A stretch of DNA of 38,061 nt from a bacterium (GTDB lineage Bacteria; Sysuimicrobiota; Sysuimicrobiia; Sysuimicrobiales; Thermofontiviventaceae): NCBI GenBank assembly GCA_030550015.1, contig JAUQQG010000072.1, positions 1 to 38,061 of the forward strand, given 5' to 3'. Under the pieces are notes generated by a model. That model had not been told where the DNA came from. It did no database searches and saw only the letters and a list, made by a program, of their open reading frames with translations. Positions 33,430 through 38,061 of the stretch are shown piece after piece (positions within the stretch are counted from its first letter, which is position 1; the number at the start of each line of letters is the position of its first letter). The position numbers and the translations under genes were made by a program.

Positions 33430-34842
33430 ATGAAAACGTGGAAATCTGATGCGATGGGGGAGCGTTCCAGTCGCAAGGTTGCTTTGGAGATCCTGACAAG
33501 GGTCGAAGAAGGGGCAGCGTATAGCAACATTCTCCTCCAAAAGGCAGGGGAGCACCTCGACGAGGAGGAGCGGGGGCTCATCAGCGAGCTGGTTCTTGGA
33601 ACGCTCCGTCACCGCCTGCGGGTTGACCGTGCTCTCGGCCACTTCCTGCACTACCCCTTGGAATCCCTTCCTCCTTTGATCCGGTCGATCCTCCGGCTCG
33701 GAGCTTACCAGCTCCTCTTCCTCTCCCGCATCCCCAAGGCCGTCGCTGTTTCCACGAGTGTGGAACTTGCCAAACAGGTGGGACACGCAGGGACCGCTTC
33801 CCTGGTGAACGCAGTTCTCCGGCGCTTGGGTACAGAGGGGGAGCCTCCCCTCCCTCGTGAGGAGGAGGACCCTGCTGGCTACCTTTCCATCGCCTACTCT
33901 CACCCTTCCTGGCTCGTCCGCAGGTGGGTGGAGAGGTTCGGGTGGGAAGGAGCGAGGGCGCTGTGTGAGGCGAACAACCAGGTTCCTCCAACCTGCCTGC
34001 GCGTCAACTCCCTCCGGGCAACACGGGAGGAGGTGCTCTCCAGGCTTCGGGAAGCGGGCGTTCACGTGGAACCAAGCCCCTTCCTTGTGGAGGCTGTGCG
34101 CATCCATGGCGGCCCTGTAGAGGAACGGCAAAGGCTCTTTGAGGAGGGCCTTGTCTCCTTTCAGGATGAAGGGGCGATGGCGGTGGTCCATGCTCTCAAC
34201 CCCTCTCCCGGTTGGGTGGTGATCGACGCCTGTGCTGCTCCTGGGGGGAAGACCACCCACATCGGTGAGTGGATGCGGAACCAAGGGAGGATCCTTGCCC
34301 TGGATATCCATCCGGGAAAGCTCCAAGCGCTTTCCCGCCATTGCGCCCGCCTTGGGATCGAAATCGTGGAGGCGCACCACCTGGACGCCAGGGAGACAGG
34401 GAAACGCTTCCCGGGCATTGCCGATGGGGTTCTCGTGGACGCGCCTTGTTCCGGTCTCGGGGTCGTCCGGCGTCGCCCTGAGGTGAAGTGGCGGGTGCAA
34501 CCCGAGGATCTCCAAGAGCTCCAGAAGCTCCAGGTAGAGCTCCTTGGGGGAGTGGCAGATGCGCTCAAACCCGGGGGAGTTTTGGTATACAGCGTCTGCA
34601 CCCTTGAGCGAGAGGAGACAGAGGAGGTCATCCAAATATTCCTGCGGAGATTCCCGCGCTTCTCCCCTACAGACCTCACCCCTTACCTCCCTTTTCCCCT
34701 TCAGGATGGCCAGCGGGAGATGGCACGGTCAGGATGGCCAGCGGGAGATGGCACGGCAGGGGATGGCCTTCCTTTATCCGCACATCCATGGGACAGATGG
34801 GTTCTTCATCGCCAGGATGGTTCTGAGCTAAGTACTGGGTAG
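33430..34842 (+). CDS. rsmB: 16S rRNA m5C967 methyltransferase RsmB, C-terminus frameshifted
   Basis: RsmB methylates C967 of 16S rRNA. The N-terminal NusB-like domain is clear (SSRKVALEILTRVEEGAAYS, LVLGTLRHRLRVDRAL, RLGAYQLLFLSRIP). The SAM site is VIDACAAPGGKTTHIGEWM, and both cysteines are present in VDAPCSGLGVVRRRPEVKW and VYSVCTLEREETEEV. After LPFPLQDGQREMAR a 28-bp duplication shifts the frame, so the last about 30 residues are unrelated and the gene ends at 34842. With one copy removed it ends at 34831 with HGTDGFFIARMVLS, the expected RsmB end. The catalytic domain is complete but lacks its last strand, so activity is uncertain. ATG 33430 is preferred; ATG 33454 is an alternative. 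Confidence 0.9.
   Translation: MKTWKSDAMGERSSRKVALEILTRVEEGAAYSNILLQKAGEHLDEEERGLISELVLGTLRHRLRVDRALGHFLHYPLESLPPLIRSILRLGAYQLLFLSRIPKAVAVSTSVELAKQVGHAGTASLVNAVLRRLGTEGEPPLPREEEDPAGYLSIAYSHPSWLVRRWVERFGWEGARALCEANNQVPPTCLRVNSLRATREEVLSRLREAGVHVEPSPFLVEAVRIHGGPVEERQRLFEEGLVSFQDEGAMAVVHALNPSPGWVVIDACAAPGGKTTHIGEWMRNQGRILALDIHPGKLQALSRHCARLGIEIVEAHHLDARETGKRFPGIADGVLVDAPCSGLGVVRRRPEVKWRVQPEDLQELQKLQVELLGGVADALKPGGVLVYSVCTLEREETEEVIQIFLRRFPRFSPTDLTPYLPFPLQDGQREMARSGWPAGDGTAGDGLPLSAHPWDRWVLHRQDGSELSTG
34701..34756. repeat. 28-bp tandem duplication breaking the end of rsmB
   Basis: Positions 34701-34728 and 34729-34756 are identical (starting TCAGGATGGC). Removing one copy restores the standard RsmB C-terminus. 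Confidence 0.92.
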
Positions 34843-34916
34843 AAGATTTCGCTAGGCATCTGAGAGGGTTCTCCGGAGGAGTAAGGAATTAGTGAAGGGA
34901 AGGCGTGGAGAGAGGG

Positions 34917-36794
34917 ATGGAGATCGGCACGGGGATCATCCTTGGAGGGGAGTACGAGCTCCAAGAGTGGATCGGCGAGGGGGGAATGGCCACCGTCTAC
35001 AAAGGTCGGCGCGTACGCGACGGGGTCCCGGTTGCCATTAAGATTCTGCGTCCCCATCTGAGCAACAACACGGAGTTCCTCGAGCGATTTGCCAGGGAAG
35101 CCAGCTCGATCTCGCAGCTCTCCCACCCCCATATGGTCCAGATCCTGGGTCGGGGGGTGGAAGGGGAGATCCACTATATCGTGATGGAGTATGTTCCGGG
35201 GGAGAACCTCAAGCAGTTCCTTCGCCGTCGTGGCAGGCTCTCCCCGGAAGAGGCCATCTCCATTGCGGTGCAGGTCTGCGACGTCCTCGAATATGCTCAC
35301 AGCCACGGAATCGTCCACCGGGATATCAAACCCCAGAACATCCTGATCACCCCTGAAGGACAGGTGAAAGTGACTGACTTTGGCATTGCCAGAGCTCTGG
35401 CCTCCGCATCCATCACCCAGACCGGCGAGATGCTTGGGACCATTCACTACCTCAGTCCAGAGCAGGCGCGGGGAGCGCACGTGGACCAGGCAACCGATCT
35501 CTATGCCCTAGGGGTCGTCCTTTTTGAGATGGTCACGGGCAGGTTGCCCTTCGATGGGGAGAGTCCCATTGCTGTAGCCCTCAAGCACCTCCATGAGCCG
35601 CCTCCAAGGCCCTCTCTCCTGAATCCGGAAATCCCTGACTGGCTTGAGGGGATCATCCTCCGGGCTCTGGTGAAGGATCCACGGTGGAGATACCGGTCAG
35701 CCGCGGAGATGCGCGAGGACCTTCTGCGAAAGAGTGAACGGTGGAGGGCTCAAGAGCCCGACCGACAAGGGGAGGAAGAAACGCGTACCGTAATCTTCCC
35801 CGCAGCAAGGCAGGGAGCGCAGCCTCGCAGGAGGCCGGCGTACTGGATCGCCGTGGTCCTCCTTACCGTCTTCATGGGAGCAGCATGGGCGGGTTGGCAG
35901 GCGCTTACCGACTACCTCAACGTCCCAGAGGTCGTCGTGCCCGATCTGAAGAACCTCTCCCTGGTGGAAGCACAAACGGTAGTGCAACGGGCCAAATTGG
36001 CCCTCCAAGTCGTCCAAGAGGCCTATAGCGAGACTGTTCCCGCGGGGGCGATCATCAGTCAGGATCCTCCCCCTGATCGCCGCGTCAAGGAGGGACGTAC
36101 GGTAAACGTCGTGGTGAGTCTTGGTCCCGAGCTGGTCCAGGTTCCCAGTGTGGTTGGGAAGGAGGTGGAGGAGGCTAAGCTTCTCCTCGAGCAGGCGAGG
36201 CTTCGCGGTGCGGTGCGAGAGATCTTCCATCCCGAAGCGAAACCCGGGACGGTGCTCAACCAGGAGCCCCAGCCTGGCGTCCGCGTGGAGCGAGGAAGCA
36301 CCGTTTCCTTGGTGGTGAGCAAGGGGCCGCAGCTCGTGGAGGTCCCAGCGCTCATTGGGAAAACCCTCCAGGAGGCAGAAGGGCTCCTCCGACAGACAGG
36401 CCTCTCCTTGGGAGAGGTGCAGCGGAAACCTTCCCCCGGTCTTCAGGTGGAGAGGATCGAAAGCCAAACCCCTTCCCCCGGCACACGGGTTCCCCAGGCT
36501 TCCCCAGTCTCCATCGTGGTGCTCATCCCCGTCCCGTCTTTTCCAGGAGTTACCACAGAGCCTCTCCCAAGCCAGGGGAACGAACGGAGGACTCACCTCC
36601 AGATGATCGTCCCACAAGGGCCACCTCAACAAGAGGTCCGCATCGTGGTCATCGACGACCAGGGGCCAAGGGAGGTCTACCGCCAGATACATGCCCCTGG
36701 GGACCGGATCGATGAAGTGATCCACAGCATCGGGTATACGGTGATCCAAGTGTACATTGAGAATACTTTGTTCCAGGAGATCAGGCCGCAATGA
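34917..36794 (+). CDS. prkC: PASTA-domain serine/threonine protein kinase (PrkC/StkP type)
   Basis: This 625-aa transmembrane kinase has an N-terminal Hanks-type kinase domain: GEGGMATVYKG, VAIKILRP with the ATP lysine, HRDIKPQNILI with the catalytic Asp, VTDFGIARA and GTIHYLSPEQARG. A membrane segment lies at about residues 307-328 (YWIAVVLLTVFMGAAWAGW). Three extracellular PASTA repeats follow (about 340-405, 406-472 and 473-540), which bind muropeptides or lipid II in known relatives. A further C-terminal domain of about 85 aa is not recognised. Its expected PrpC phosphatase partner is not adjacent, although it usually is in Bacillota. ATG 34917 starts at the family boundary; GTG 34905 is an alternative. 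The stop overlaps rpe (ATGA). Confidence 0.93.
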   Translation: MEIGTGIILGGEYELQEWIGEGGMATVYKGRRVRDGVPVAIKILRPHLSNNTEFLERFAREASSISQLSHPHMVQILGRGVEGEIHYIVMEYVPGENLKQFLRRRGRLSPEEAISIAVQVCDVLEYAHSHGIVHRDIKPQNILITPEGQVKVTDFGIARALASASITQTGEMLGTIHYLSPEQARGAHVDQATDLYALGVVLFEMVTGRLPFDGESPIAVALKHLHEPPPRPSLLNPEIPDWLEGIILRALVKDPRWRYRSAAEMREDLLRKSERWRAQEPDRQGEEETRTVIFPAARQGAQPRRRPAYWIAVVLLTVFMGAAWAGWQALTDYLNVPEVVVPDLKNLSLVEAQTVVQRAKLALQVVQEAYSETVPAGAIISQDPPPDRRVKEGRTVNVVVSLGPELVQVPSVVGKEVEEAKLLLEQARLRGAVREIFHPEAKPGTVLNQEPQPGVRVERGSTVSLVVSKGPQLVEVPALIGKTLQEAEGLLRQTGLSLGEVQRKPSPGLQVERIESQTPSPGTRVPQASPVSIVVLIPVPSFPGVTTEPLPSQGNERRTHLQMIVPQGPPQQEVRIVVIDDQGPREVYRQIHAPGDRIDEVIHSIGYTVIQVYIENTLFQEIRPQ

Positions 36795-37513
36795 GCCGGT
36801 TAGGGCGGGATTTCTTCACGGGGTCCTCGGGGGTCAGAATTGCTGCCTCCATCCTTGCCGCTGATCTGAGTCGGCTTGGTGAGGAGCTCAAAGCCGTTGA
36901 GGAAGGGGGCGCTGACCTGATCCACATCGACGTCATGGATGGACGCTTCGTCCCCAACCTCACCTTCGGCCCAGTGGTTGTCGAAGCAATCCGGCGCTCC
37001 ACGCGCCTCCCCCTGGATGTCCACCTGATGATTGTTGAGCCAGAACGCCACCTGGAGAGCTTTGTCAGGGCAGGTGCAGATATGATCTCCGTGCACGTGG
37101 AGGCCAGCCTACACCTTCACCGGACCCTCCGGGCGATCCGGGCACTCGGCGTTTCCCCCTGCGTTGCCCTCAACCCCGCAACCCCACCCCAGATGGTTGA
37201 ATGGGTGCTAGAGGAGGTCGATGGGGTCCTTGTCATGACGGTCAACCCGGGGTTCAGCGGGCAGGAGTTCATCCCCCAGGTCCTGCCGAAGATCCGGTGG
37301 TTGCAAGAACAGATCGCCTCCCGAGGACTTCCTGTCGCGATCGAGGTGGATGGGGGCCTCAACGACTCTACGATACCTGCTGTGGTGGAGGCTGGGGCAA
37401 CGATCGTGGTTGCGGCATCCGCGATCTTCGGATCCCCTCATGGCCCTGCTCGCGCGATCTCTCGTCTCCGGGAAGCCGCGCTGATGGCTGCGCGGAAGGA
37501 GGGAGGGAGGTAA
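36791..37513 (+). CDS. rpe: Ribulose-phosphate 3-epimerase
   Basis: This 240-aa TIM-barrel enzyme interconverts ribulose-5-phosphate and xylulose-5-phosphate. The core is complete: ASILAADLSRLGEEL, IHIDVMDGRFVPNLTFGP, LDVHLMIVEPERHL, ISVHVEAS, ALNPATPP, VLVMTVNPGFSGQEFIP, IEVDGGLNDSTIPAVVEAGA and VAASAIFGS. These carry the metal- and phosphate-binding residues. It has about 15 extra residues before the first strand. Its ATG overlaps the kinase stop (ATGA), so the two are translationally coupled. The kinase-rpe order is the same as in Bacillus but without rsgA between them. Confidence 0.94.
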   Translation: MSRLGRDFFTGSSGVRIAASILAADLSRLGEELKAVEEGGADLIHIDVMDGRFVPNLTFGPVVVEAIRRSTRLPLDVHLMIVEPERHLESFVRAGADMISVHVEASLHLHRTLRAIRALGVSPCVALNPATPPQMVEWVLEEVDGVLVMTVNPGFSGQEFIPQVLPKIRWLQEQIASRGLPVAIEVDGGLNDSTIPAVVEAGATIVVAASAIFGSPHGPARAISRLREAALMAARKEGGR

Positions 37514-37517
37514 GAGC

Positions 37518-38061
37518 GAATGCGTCTTGCCATCATCACCCACGAGGAGTACGACCAGCACATCACCCCTCCTGGCCACCCCGAGCGGCCGCAGCGTCTC
37601 CAGGCGATCCGCGAGGCGCTGCGGGAACGGGGAGCCTTTGACAAGTTCCCTGTCGTCGCTCCTCAGCCAGTCGAATGGGACCTCCTTGCTCAGGTCCATC
37701 GCCCTGAATACATCCGCCTCATTGAGCAGGCTGCCCGCAGGGGTGGGGGGATGCTTGATCCGGACACCGCCGTCTCCCCAAAGTCCTATGAGATCGCTCT
37801 CCTCGCAGCTGGAGGAGCAGTGGAAGCGGTCCGGCAGGTCATGGAGGGAAGGGTCCAGTGCGCGATGGCGCTGGTTCGTCCTCCTGGCCACCATGCCCTC
37901 CCGGAGCGTGCGATGGGATTCTGCCTTTTTAACAACGTTGCTGTAGCCGCAACCTTCGCCCGAGAGCGTTATGGCGTTGAGCGAATCTTCCTGATCGACT
38001 GGGATGTCCACCACGGGAACGGGACCCAGGAGATCTTCTATCAAGACCGCTCGGTACTCTA
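37518..38061 (+). CDS. Histone deacetylase-family (acetoin utilization/APAH-like) amidohydrolase, 5' part
   Basis: The reading frame runs off the window edge after 181 codons. The protein begins MRLAIITHEEYDQH and contains GHPERPQRLQAIREAL, LLAQVHRPEYI, VRPPGHHALPERAMGFCLFN and IDWDVHHGNGTQEIFYQ. These are the zinc-dependent deacetylase motifs: the His-His pair and the Asp and His zinc ligands of DVHHGNG. In bacteria such enzymes remove acetyl groups from polyamines or other small amides, or from proteins; the substrate cannot be told from this part. It starts 4 bases after the rpe stop and is probably the next gene of the same transcript. Confidence 0.9.

Overview
The window carries about 35 protein genes, one tmRNA and one T-box leader in GC-rich DNA (roughly 58-60 % GC by eye). 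Promoters read as ordinary sigma-70 type (TTGACA/TACAAT-like) and ribosome binding sites are strong GGAGG types. Together, the tungsten-type aldehyde:ferredoxin oxidoreductase, the T-box upstream of ileS, RemA, PyrR, the PASTA kinase and the Bacillus-like gene order (ileS-dksA/traR-lspA-rluD-pyrR, then yicC-remA-...-coaC-priA-def-fmt-rsmB-prkC-rpe) suggest an anaerobic, possibly thermophilic bacterium. It is either a high-GC Bacillota-like organism or a deep-branching candidate lineage that keeps that order. I cannot fix the phylum from sequence alone. Archaeal-type features (AOR, a tungstate transporter, a cytidylate kinase of archaeal type where gmk is expected) show it is not a standard Bacillus relative.

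Region 1 (1-8402) is a tungsten/molybdenum cofactor island: aor, three consecutive ubiquitin-fold ThiS/MoaD-like genes, a divergently placed tungstate transporter pair (tupA, tupB, with no ATPase gene), two MoeA paralogues (the second fused to a periplasmic-binding-protein-like domain) and a MogA/MoaB protein. Region 2 (8403-15842) holds a thioesterase, smpB directly followed by ssrA (tmRNA), an RNA m5C methyltransferase, an alpha-glucan phosphorylase, a MarR-controlled ABC exporter and a cupin. Region 3 (15843-24780) begins with a sigma-70 promoter and an Ile-specific T-box leader controlling ileS. A dksA/traR-lspA-lgt-rluD-pyrR run follows, with overlapping starts and stops, and a convergent rqcH gene. 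Region 4 (24861-38061) has a reverse-strand HD-GYP protein, then yicC-remA-cmk-coaC-priA-def-fmt, a YugP-type zinc protease, rsmB, a PASTA kinase, rpe and the start of a histone-deacetylase-family gene.

The most unusual pattern is a series of perfect two-copy tandem duplications (7, 12, 16, 17, 28 and 32 bp). Three of them lie inside rqcH, priA and rsmB, and removing exactly one copy restores the expected protein in each case. A fourth duplicates the -35 region of the mogA promoter, and a fifth inserts four residues in TupA. They are either recent slippage events, reversible switches, or sequencing/assembly artefacts. Other points of interest are two AOR-linked ubiquitin-fold proteins that lack the Gly-Gly tail, and Lgt, CoaC and PriA homologues that lack residues considered essential. 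A pair of related palindromes shows a compensatory change.
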